Positions 16,436 through 26,800 of a stretch of DNA of 64,000 nt are shown here, piece by piece. The notes under the pieces were generated by a model. That model did not search any database and was not told the origin of the DNA. It was given only the letters and a program-made list of their open reading frames with translations. The stretch is taken from positions 26,995,851 through 27,059,850 of the forward strand of contig NC_079877.1 in the NCBI RefSeq assembly GCF_029227915.1. Reading direction: 5' to 3'. The translations under genes and the position numbers were made by a program. This stretch comes from Hydractinia symbiolongicarpus. Its lineage: Eukaryota > Cnidaria > Hydrozoa > Anthoathecata > Hydractiniidae. The stretch's first letter is position 1, and every line of letters begins with the position of its first letter.

Positions 16436-17682
16436 TTATTCCTCGTCTTCAACTTGCTCATCTTCTTCTTCTGGGACGTCTTCGGTCTCTTCTTCATCTT
16501 CCTCTGGGACGTCTTCAGTCTCTTCATCATCTTCCTCTGGGACGTCTTCAGTCTCTTCTTCATCCTCTTCTGGGGTCTCTTCGGTTTCATCCTCCTCTGG
16601 GACGTCTTCAGTCTCTTCTTCATCCTCTTCTGGGGTCTCTTCGGTTTCATCCTCCTCTGGGACGTCTTCGGTCTCTTCTTCATCTTCTTCTGGGACCTCT
16701 TCGGTTTCATCCTCCTCTGGGACGTCTTCGGTCTCTTCTTCATCTTCTTCTGGGACCTCTTCGGTTTCATCCTCCTCTGGGACGTCTTCGGTCTCTTCTT
16801 CATCTTCTTCTGGGGTCTCTTCGGTTTCATCTTCCTCTGGGACGTCTTCGGTCTCTTCTTCATCTTCTTCTGGGGTCTCTTCTGTTTCATCTTCCTCTGG
16901 GACGTCTTCGGTCTCTTCTTCATCTTCTTCTGGGGTCTCTTCGGTTTCATCTTCTTCTGGGACGTCTTCGGTCTCTTCTTCATCTTCTTCTGGGACGTCT
17001 TCGGTCTCATCCTCTTCTGGAGCATCTTCCTCAGATTCTATTTCATCCTCGAATTCTGGAAATTCTTCATCTTCTGGGACGGCAAATTCCATATCCTCGG
17101 ATTCATCTTCCTCTTCGGGAGCATCCTCGATCTCTTCTGGAACATCCTCGGTTTCCTCCTCAGGAGCATCCTCTATTTCTTCGTCGGTAGCATCTTCGGT
17201 TTCTTCCTCGGGAGCATCCTCGGTTTCTTCCTCGGGAGCATCCTCGGTTTCTTCCTCAGGAGCATCTTCGGTTTCTTCCTCGGGAGCATCCTCGGTTTCT
17301 TCCTCGGGAGCATCCTCGGTTTCTTCCTCAGGAGCATCTTCGGTTTCTTCCTCAGTAGCATCTTCGGTTTCTTCTTCTGGGGCATCTTCGGTTTTTTGTT
17401 CAGCGGTTTGTTCTGGTACGTCAGCGACCTTTTCCTCAGCGGCTACTTCCACTGCAGGAGCATCTTTCTTGTCCTCTGAAAGTTAAAAGTAATGAAATTA
17501 GAGATATCTTTACCAATGGAAGAGAAATTATTTCTAACCTAAACCGTTTTTATGTCACACTCAGAGATTACATGAATGTGTAAATGTGTAGTATACGTAA
17601 AAAGACAAACTTATTTACCAGTTGTGATTGGTGCTGCTAAAGAGACAGCCAAAAATGCCAAAAGCAAGATAACAATCTTCAT
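16436..17682 (-). CDS. secreted, highly acidic Glu/Asp/Thr/Pro repeat protein, 2 exons
   Basis: Exon 1 (17682-17619) encodes MKIVILLLAFLAVSLAAPIT, a textbook signal peptide with likely cleavage after SLAA. Exon 2 (17475-16436) follows CTTTCAG in phase 1. The total is 367 aa. After a short linker (EDKKDAPAVEV) there are two repeat blocks. The first is about a dozen copies of an 8-residue unit like APEEETED. The second is about eight copies of a 20-residue unit combining DETEETPEED and EEETEDVPEE, separated by a less regular stretch (EFAVPEDEEFPEFEDE). No Cys and almost no Lys/Arg remain, so the protein should be disordered and strongly anionic. Such proteins can bind calcium, buffer secretory granules or sit in mucus, capsule or mineral matrices; the actual role is unknown. 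Copy number is probably variable because the DNA is a minisatellite. Confidence 0.85.
16480..17400 (-). repeat. coding minisatellites, 60-bp and 24-bp units
   Basis: From about 16500 to 17020 the DNA repeats with an exact 60-bp period (20 codons, about eight copies). From about 17170 to 17400 it repeats with a 24-bp period (8 codons). Both periods are multiples of three, so gain or loss of units keeps the frame. The repeat also leaves long open frames on the other strand and in a second minus frame. Confidence 0.9.
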
Positions 17683-17773
17683 TTTTGTAGGATGTGCGAA
17701 ACGTAATTGCTTTCTTGAGATTTTAAGTTCTCGAGGAATCTTTGGTTAATGAAATAAAGTCCTTTGCGTCAAC

Positions 17774-17784
17774 TTTATATCTGA
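17774..17784 (-). promoter_or_regulatory. possible TATA box of the acidic repeat gene
   Basis: Minus-strand GATATAAAG lies about 95 nt upstream of the ATG, a sensible spacing for a short leader. It is a single motif match in AT-rich DNA. Confidence 0.3.
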
Positions 17785-17789
17785 TGAAC

Positions 17790-19520
17790 TTTATAATTAG
17801 TGGTCAGTCACCAACGCGTTTTGTTTCGTAAACAGCATGGCCGCGTCGTTGTTTCTAATCACAAAGTATAAAAATGGTTGTAGTAATGTCGCCTAATTAA
17901 TCTTGCCATGCTGGGTTGGTTTCTATAACATCAGTAATACTACTTCTTTCGTAATTGAAAAGCTGTATGAAAGTTATATGTGTATAGAAACCAGGCGATA
18001 CTATCTAATTGGTCTAACGACTTGGTGAAGGAAATAGGAATGTCATTAATTATCAATTTGTCAATGTGCTGGATATTCTCATCGCGTATTACTTGCCATA
18101 ATTGTGAAAACTAAGGTCTTTTTAATCTGAAATTAAAGCTCCAATTTTTTTGCTGATTCACGACTTGCTTCATGCTTTATCAGAAAAAAAGGAAAATTTA
18201 AAAATATTAACGAACTTACGTAATTCGTTACTTGTTTTAGATTATTTTTAAAATTAGATTAAAACCCAAAAGAAGTGAGGAAAAGATTTCTTACGAAAAA
18301 TATAATCATTAACATAACAGATAAGATGGTAAACAAGCTGTGACAGAAAGACGGTGGTGGAACTACAGTCAATAGTTTTCTAGACAAACCGATGTTTCTG
18401 TTTAAATCAAGAAATCGAAAATTTCTTCAAGATTCAACTCCATAGCTGCCATGTGAACAAAAAATACTCATCGTCTGCTGGGAAAGTAAGAAGATGTATA
18501 GCTGCTTTTGGCTGGAATTTTGCAAACAAAACTGTGATTTGCTCCAAGAACTATCAACAACAAATTGCTAAGGTTTACAAAAAATAAGGTGTAGCTACAT
18601 GAAGGGAGAACCGATGAGGTGGATTTTAGAAATGAAGGACTCAATATAGTAATGTCGTCAGGTTGGCTAAATCGCTTTTCAAATTCTAACGTTTTGCTGT
18701 GTTAAAATGAAGAATAAAGTTGTTGTTTTTTAAAAAAAATTAGCAGGCATGCCTCTCTCTCTACGCCCACTCTTTTTGTCGGACCTTAAGGAATTTTAGG
18801 CCTTCTTAATTTTTGGTATCTTAAAGATTAAAAAAAAGCAAAAATTGTTGGTCGGCAAAATATTTGATCACTTTTTACTGTCTTTTTTTTACCGATAAGG
18901 TACCATGTTGAGAGTAATGTCTATATTCCCTAAACTGCAAAATAAAAGTAGATAAAAGTAGCTATATATTTTCTGAAAGCTAGATAAAGTTCCTATCGGA
19001 TAGTATTATTTTTGTCATAAAATAATAATATGGAAAGACGCAAAAAATTATCGAACACCTTTCTTGAGCTACAGACTCTCGAGCCTAAAAGGTACAGGCA
19101 TTTACACCTGATTGCATAAAATCACAATATTCAAATCTACTCCCCTTATCTAATTAACGATGTCTCGGTTTGGCTTTTTAAGGCCCAGTTCTGAATTTAT
19201 ATCGAAAAGTTGCTTTCCGTGCTTCTCTGTTGTACTTTTCCACCTTCACACTATAATAAAATATTAACATTTTATTTAAGAAAAAAAACAGACACCGTTT
19301 TAGAGCTAACCATGCCCAGAACGTTAATATTTTATTGTACTCTCCATATTTATAAATGCTTGTACCTCTAAGTCTAAACATAGGGTTATCAGGCAAAAAT
19401 TGTTTTTGTGACATCGAGATTTAAGCCTTGCAAGCAAATTAATAAATTTAAAAGAACTGAGAAAAAATGTTTATTTTATATTTTTTCATCATTTTCCTGT
19501 TAAAAATTTATCTTTTTTAT
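17790..19520. other. intergenic, no gene recognised
   Basis: AT-rich sequence with short open frames only. Nothing with a domain, splice pair or RNA structure could be supported. Confidence 0.45.
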
Positions 19521-19523
19521 TTA

Positions 19524-19950
19524 AAATAAATATTATATAAATTTTCAATGAAAAAGCTTTTCAATGAAATAAAAATGAAAAGAATTGTGTTTTATTTGTC
19601 CTTAATCCGTAATCCAGAAGTAATAAATATTGCCATTTGTAGAAGTTAAATAAAATGTTGTATCAGTTCATTCATTTGTTCAAACACCTTTTTTAAACAG
19701 ATAGATACTAGTCGTTAGCCCGTGAAAAAATCCACGGGTTCGCCCGTCCTTTTTATGCGGCATTGCGTGCGTCTCGCTACCTGCGCAGCTAAGCTACCAT
19801 TTTGCGTAACAGACGGACGGACGGACGGACGGACGGATACGGGTATTATAATATAGATAAATATTATATAAGTTTTCAATGAAAAAATTGTATCGGTTCA
19901 TTCATTTGTTCAAACACCTTTTTTAGACAGATAGGTAGATAGATAGATAC
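19524..19950. repeat. diverged direct duplication flanking a mini-Helitron
   Basis: AAATATTATATAA-TTTTCAATGAAAAA and TTCATTCATTTGTTCAAACACC-like segments occur at about 19527-19702 and again at 19859-19940. The mini-Helitron at 19708-19857 lies between them. The second copy lacks the middle part. Confidence 0.55.
19708..19857 (-). mobile_element. non-autonomous mini-Helitron, 150 bp
   Basis: Read on minus it begins TCTATATTATAATACCCG after an A and ends with a CCCGTGGATTTTTTCACGGG hairpin, CTAACGA, CTAG and then T. These are the hallmarks of Helitrons: 5' TC, 3' hairpin plus CTRR, and A|T insertion. The interior carries a (GGAC)n run. It has no coding capacity. Confidence 0.75.
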
Positions 19951-19959
19951 ATCGCCTAT

Positions 19960-22120
19960 AATAAAAAAGCTTACATATGCACTAATTGGATACAATAAAG
20001 TAACTGTAGCAAGTAAAAACAATAAGCCTTATCACCAAGCCCCTAATTGTTGAGCATTGTGCTAATAAATGTTATTATATCATATTACTATTTAAAACGG
20101 TAAATAATATATATATATAAATAAATAAATAAGTCATCCTCATTTATTTTCTAATTCCCGCCAACGCTACAGATAATATTTTTAATATCGTTGCCCCACG
20201 AAGAATGCATGCATGCTTTCTGGTATAATGATGGTTTGTATTTCAGTCACGTCTGAACAAGACAACACAAAAAAACAACAGACAGCATTAAATAAAGCTA
20301 AAGGATATAAAGAAATTTAGTCTTTAAAAACGTTTTTGATTCTGTGCATTTGAAAATGTGAGTAGTACTAATTTTTTATCAACTAAGTTCTTCATATAAT
20401 TATTATATAAAAAAACACACAAAATTTTTTTTATACAATAATCCTACTATGGTAAAGAAAACAATTTCTTTACATAAAAAACACGTATTTTGGTCTGGAA
20501 AAGTTTTTTTTTTCAGACGAAAAAAGCAACGTCGCTGCATACTTGTTCGCAGACCTCTTTTTCAATAAAACCTCGAAAGTAGCTCTGAACCTTTCTGGTC
20601 ATGTGATGGAATACCCTCACTCTATGTAGGGTATTTTGGGACTCGATTTTTCGATGCTGTGTTTGTAAACTAGTCGTTTTCAGTTTGACTTAGCGTTGGT
20701 GGGGACCGAATTGGATTCGTGATTTTAAAAGATTCGTGAGAAAGCGTTCTGACAGTACAGTGATAGATCCTGGAAAATTTGATGATGATTGCAAATCCCT
20801 ATTTAATTTTTTTAATGCTGAAGCCACACGTAAATCAGAAACTTGCTTACATAGTCAGTTTTTTTAGCTTAAGTGCTAGTATTAGCTATAGCTAGTAGTG
20901 AAAGTGTTCATTATACGTCCAAACTTAGCACACTAGCTAGATAAGTATTTATCCAGTAAATTGCCATTTTATGTTTTTAATCACGAGCTTATATTTTTAA
21001 TCATGAACTTGTGGTTACTACTACTGCAAAAATATACTTCTGAAAAAAACTTCTGAAAAGTTTCGAAAATGAAAAACTCATCATAAACATGGATATCTCT
21101 ATGAGAACTGTTTTGTTGAACTAGCCTAAATCCTGATATAAAGTGGATTTACCTATTTGTGGCTCGCCACAAGCCCAGAACGATTAAATTAATTTGCTTG
21201 ACATAACGGTAGACCACTATCAAAAAGTTCTTTGGCGTTATATGATGCGAAACAACCCTCTAAGGCAGGCTGGTTCGTTGTCCAACTCGGGATGAGTTGA
21301 TTAGGTAAGCTGACTAGATTGATATAGCTAATATCAATTTGGAAAACCAGTGCCATGTTGAAAAAGCAAAAGAATGCACATTGGGAGCTAAAACAAAAGA
21401 GAAACAATCATGTTGATGTTTTAAATGTCTTATCAGTATTTTCTGTATTACATGTATTCGTTGGACTTGAATTAGCAAACTAGATAAACCAAATACTCAT
21501 GGATAATCATAAGTTTATTTTGCTGGTTTGCTAGCACGTTTGATATGCCATTTTTTCTACAAATAGATACATTTTTTTCAATCCAAGAATAGTATAGATC
21601 ATGTCTTGGATTGACTTTTCCAATACAATATGAATTTTTACAAGATAAGATTTTGGATGTGTTTACACAACTTTTTTTGTGATACACAATAGACAGAATT
21701 GATAGCCTACATTTGATATTTCACAAAAACTGTATGTTGAAAGTTGGATCCAATGTCATATGCAAAGAATATTTGCAAAAAAAAATTTGTATAACATTTT
21801 TGTGATTGGGATGCCATGTGAAAATACAAAATTAATATTTGCGGTTAAAAAAGCATTTTTATAATAAATAAATGTTACGTGTACCATCTTTGATTGAGGG
21901 AAAATACATCGTCAAACTCTCGCAGTTTCTTTCTATCAGCTTCGATTGAACAAAAATCAAACAAGAACAACAAGTATATAAATATATATAATATAAAATT
22001 TATGGAAATCTAACGCTCATCCAAAATGGCACAATATGTCAGTTTTGAAACAAAGACTTTTTGAAAAATTCAGCCTTGATTTATGAAGGTCTGATCGCGT
22101 GATGTTCCAGGTTTCGGAAA
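19960..22120. other. intergenic, no gene recognised
   Basis: AT-rich with TA/TAAA microsatellites near 20105-20135. The open frame at 21189-21407 on minus has no identifiable domain and no convincing splice partners. Confidence 0.45.
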
Positions 22121-22131
22121 TCTATTTTTTT

Positions 22132-22203
22132 GGCATATTTTTTATATTTTTGATTTTTAAATCCTTATTGACGCCAATTAAGAAAAATATAAAAAAATAT
22201 GCC
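22132..22203. repeat. 72-bp hairpin-forming inverted repeat
   Basis: The left arm GGCATATTTTTTATATTTTT (22132-22151) is complementary to the right arm 22183-22203, with one extra A/T. The loop is about 31 nt. It could be a minimal MITE. Confidence 0.7.
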
Positions 22204-22559
22204 TTTTAAGGTAATGTTTTTTTTGGTGCTTCATTGCTTGATGAGATGTGTTTCACTATTTTGAATCAAAACAAACATTAAAAAAAAGAAAAATTTAAAA
22301 GAATCAAGGGGTGTATAACGGAGTTTTATATAAATAACCAATCAGAATCTAAAGCTCTTTATATTCCTTAGCAACGATTTTTACGTTCCCCTAATATCGG
22401 TCCGAAATTTGGCAAGCAGATTGGACCAACTCATTGCTGAAGAAAGAAAAGTTTCTTAATTGTTTGCTTCATATTTTCTTTCTGATACTTTTTTGTAATA
22501 TTTGTTTTTTATATGTTTTCAAATGCTAAGATAAATATATTGTCACGTTTTTTAGCCAT

Positions 22560-23480
22560 GTACAAATCTTAAACGCACCATTTTTAGGTTTCTTGGCTAG
22601 GAACGAAGATTTTGAAGGCTAGCTAGCTAGCTAGAGCCTTACTTATTACTATTCCATATAGTATAAGAGCTTTTTATCCTAGACAAAATTTATTTTGGTG
22701 TCCTGCTATTTAGCTACCTCCTTAGCTATATCTTTGGCTAAAAAGTGAAAGTATAAAAATGCAGTTTGCCTACAACAATATTCTTAAGCAATAATTTTTA
22801 ATGCTAAATGCAGTTAGCTAGGTAGCTACATATTTTGTTATTTTTCGGCAGATTTTTCTGCAAATGAAATGGCTGAGCGATTTTGGCTGGACAGGTAACG
22901 ACAGTCTGTTCTCTGTGTTTTTATTTAAACAGAAACTGCACTGAAGATTTTTGGAAAGGGTAATACGCCTATACGCCTGTTCAACTATATTTAACTGTGC
23001 TAAGTACTTAGCCCAGTGTTAACAACAGATTGTTTTTTAGAAAAAGACTGTTACGCCTATGCGCATGAGCAATGTGCCCACCGTAACTTTCTCGGTAGTC
23101 GCCCCTGTGCAGATGTGCAACACTGTTTACCTGGACTTACTGCTCAGCCCTGTGCTAGCAATGGATTGTTTATTGTGTTTTTATTACACAGAGTCTGCCA
23201 GAAAGTTTCTTTCAAAAGAGTATTATCCCTATTGTCTGTACAACACCGTTTAACTGTACTAAGCGCTCAGCCCGGTGTTACGATTAATTTTTAAACTTTT
23301 AAAAATTTTATTACACAAAATAAAATAATATTGACCAATTGTTTTTGCTATGACAGGGTTACAACGGCTAAAGAGCTTTACGTGATCGTGCAGCACAGTT
23401 TATGGCTCTTATTGAGCGCTCCACAGGTGTTCACGACTTGTGGTTTACCCCGGCGTTTCGACGCCTGGTTTCCCGTCTAG
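22560..23480 (+). repeat. dispersed repeat R1, copy 1
   Basis: Contains a GCTAGCTAGCTAG stretch, TTAGCTACCTCCTTAGCTA, and later GTGTTTTTATTTAAACAGAA, TACGCCTGT and a CCCGGTGTTACGATTAAT end. The same ordered landmarks recur at 35.6-36.7 kb and 43.9-44.8 kb. It abuts a mini-Helitron on its right, as does the 44-kb copy, so it may be part of a longer non-autonomous Helitron. Open frames inside (23016-23294) are not supported as genes. Confidence 0.6.
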
Positions 23481-23849
23481 TCTCTTTAATAATAGCCGTA
23501 TTCCGTCTGTCTGTTCTTGTGTCTGTTTGTCTTTTTGTTACGGAAACACGTTATGCGATATATAAAGAACGGACGACCCCGTGGAATTTTCACGGGTTAA
23601 CGACTAGTTAATAATAACAACCGTATTCTGTCTGTCTGTTTGTGCGCGAGAAAAAAGTCGTGTTACGGAAACACGAAATGCTATATATAAAGGACGGGTG
23701 AACGTGTAGATTTATCCACGGGATACCGTTTAATTTACATTATGATACCCGTATACGTCTATCAGTCTGTCTGCCACGCAAAATGGTACAGCAATTAACA
23801 ATACGCACACAATGCAAACCCATGAATTTTTCCACGGGCCACCGACTAG
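23481..23849 (+). mobile_element. tandem mini-Helitrons (three units)
   Basis: Unit 1 runs from TCTCTTTAATAATAGCC at 23481 to CTAG at 23607. Unit 2 starts at 23608 with a mutated end (TTAATAATA) and has a CGTGTAGATTTATCCACGGG hairpin. Unit 3 runs from about 23730 to CTAG at 23849. The units abut without spacer. They lie just downstream of the AAAP transporter stop, so its 3' UTR may run into them. Confidence 0.65.
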
Positions 23850-23881
23850 TATATTTGATTACACGAAGAAACGAGACTGTT

Positions 23882-26800
23882 TTAAATTGTTATTTTCCCA
23901 AATATTTCTTTTATATTGCAATACGAGTTTATGCTTAAATACACGACAAAAATTAACATGATACTTAAAATCATCGACTTTCGGGCGATAGCTATATAAT
24001 CAAATACTCTAATGTACATAAGACCTGGAATAACCACACCTAGAATAACATATAATATGCTTCCATTGAATGAAAGAATGGGCAACAACTCCGGCGCAGC
24101 GATAACGAAAATTAAAACCAAAAATAATATTGTGCTTCGTAGTAAACATCGCTGCCAGCACAATCCTAAAAAAAGAAAAAGAAAAAAAAGATATGTAAAT
24201 GGTAATAATATAGGGAAGACAAATGACGACATTTATGTCTATATTAGGTCATTTTTCAACTTTTGAATAAATTGGATTTTATCAAGCAACACTGATACTA
24301 CTGTCTTGATTCTTAGTAGACTTATCGACTGAATAGTAAAAAAAGATTTCATATAAGAATATTAACTTTTAACGTCACTGAAATCGAAAATGATGTCATT
24401 TTTGTATGAACATTTATTTCAACGATTCAGCTGAAAGTTATTTCAGAAATGACCCCGTCCGAAAATTGCAATGCCCCTGCGTCGTAAAAAATACGTGCAA
24501 AAAATTTTTGTTTCATATTACATTCCGAATAAAATTAAGCCCAACCAATGCTACCGCAGACCGCCCCGCCCTTTTCCATTATTAATTGTGCCTAAAAACG
24601 TGACAAACGCTATTAGAAAAATAGCCATTTTTTTATAAAAAGCATGTTTAGAAGCATGTCGAGGCTAACTTTTTGCCATAAAATAAGAACTTGCACAGCC
24701 TTTTAAATAGTGACAATAGCATTTGTTTGCAGGTCTAAAAATAGAGGATTAGCCTAGCATTGTGGGATTTGTTTGAGGAAAAAAAACATAAACAAGTAAA
24801 CTTATACCCTGATTACGGAACAGGAAAAAAAGGCTGCTGGCAACAGCAAAGAAAGCGAAATAAAATTAAATCTTGTTGGGCCTTTTTGCGCATAACAAGA
24901 TTTTAACAAAACACGCTTCTTAGAAGTGCACATTCTTTTGGAATTGAATTAACAAAAAGTTGCGCGAGATTATTATTACAATTTCGGTGGATGGAATGGC
25001 AGATACAGTTGTGGATAGTGAATAGCCAGTAGTTGATTTTTTGACGCTGTTTATCTGGCCTATACATCTTGTTAGCTTGTTGCAAGGTGATTTATTTGTT
25101 TGGCCATTTTAAGAAATAACCAAAGGTCATGTCTGTTTTCTTTACTGCTCTCACTTAAAACGTTTAGCAGAGACTAATGTTTGTTTTCTTATATTCTCTT
25201 TATTACCATTATGGTATCATAGATAGCTACTGAATTAAATTATAGGCAAAAAATAAAAATGGCTAAAAAATAAAACAATTGGCGAAAAATAATCAGTAAA
25301 AATTGGCAAAAATGTTTATTTGGATAAAAAAAAGGACAAAAATTTTCGGTCGGATAAAAAAATAGTCAAAAATCTTTGGTCGAAAAAAAAAATCTGCAAT
25401 AATGTTTGGCCAGATAAATAAAGCAAAAATCGTATTAAAATATGTTACCTTGCTAAAATCAGTTTTTACGGACTTTTTTTTTACCAGTGAGGTACTCGAA
25501 TATTTCTCAGTTTGGTCGAATGTTATTCATATCTTTCAGAAATTAAATAAAAACTTAACCCTTATGTCGTCTGTTAGTCTCTTGCAATAATAATAAAGAA
25601 CCTTTTGGGCAAACAGAGAATCGAGGATTTAACGCCAAAAATTGTAATTTATTAATTTGCAAAGATATTACATTACACTACAACAGAAACAAATAAAAAT
25701 CACTATTGGTAATCACTATTGGTAAAAAAATTTAGTAAAATGTACAAAAGATTTTTAACTTGGAACTTTTTTTAGTTATGCAAACATTGTCACTTAAAGA
25801 AAATCCTTGCAATGTGCTGTGGCCTGTTTTTGAAAACTTAAGTTGCCAATGCCGGCTAAGGAAAATACCTGGATGCTTCGCTTTTGGTACTTTTGTGCAA
25901 CTAAGTTCGTCCTCTTTTGAAAACATGGTGGAGAATGCGCAAAAAGGTTTAAATACTTTTCATAATTGGGGGAACCATAAAGAGGTTATGAAAACGACAG
26001 TTGTTTTTAGCTATTAACCTTTAAAATGAGCGCCTGGTTTTGAAAAGACCATCTTTGCCTAAGAATACTATGTTTTTTAAAAAACTCAAGTTACCGTTGA
26101 GTGACCGAGTTTCTCCTCTTTTTGAAATATGGAAGTGGCATTTTTCGTAACAACCTACTCTTTAGAAATTACGGGACTCCAACTGCAGGGCTGTTTGTTG
26201 TCTGATGTTCGACCGTATATCTACTTGTTTCGCCCGCTTAAGGTTAAAAAGAACAAGAAGAAAAAGAACTGGCCAAGCAATTATAACCAAGTACAAAGCT
26301 TACACATACCTTCTCTACATGGAAAGAGTCTCTCCATGTATTGAAAGGTTGGATTTAATTGCAACACGGTGGACATCTTGATGTGAACGACATACAGAAC
26401 TAACGTTGCATATGCTATGACGCGAAATGCAAGAAATCTGGCAGGATTTTTTATGTAGCTGCCGACATGCACCAATTCGATGATCAGGTTTTCTGACATT
26501 GTGTGGTGTTTATGAAACAGCAGGTATCCACCGACCATAACAGGAATTGTGAGCGCAGAAAACAACAGGTAAGACCGGATGATGACCTTTTTATATTCGT
26601 TCGCATTCTGCATGTCTTCTTGTATGTTTGGTAAAATATCAAAACCATCTGCGGTCGTCAGTAACAATCCAATCGCTAAAATGTATTTTGTGGCGCTTTC
26701 CGGATTATTGCTGGGTTCTGACACCGTTCCCAAGTCGCCGACAAGTATGAACAAGACAACGATTAAAATGTTACCTAGCAACGCTGAACACAAAGCTAAC

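Noticed and set aside
16454-17479. 341-codon plus-strand open frame and two other minus frames over the acidic gene
   Set aside because: They are by-products of repeat units whose length is a multiple of three. The real frame is fixed by the signal-peptide exon joining in phase.
21189-21407. 72-codon minus frame as a gene
   Set aside because: Codon content looks fair but there is no domain, no credible partner exon and no clear start context.
23016-23294. 92-codon plus frame with several Cys
   Set aside because: It lies inside dispersed repeat R1, and other copies of R1 do not keep the frame.
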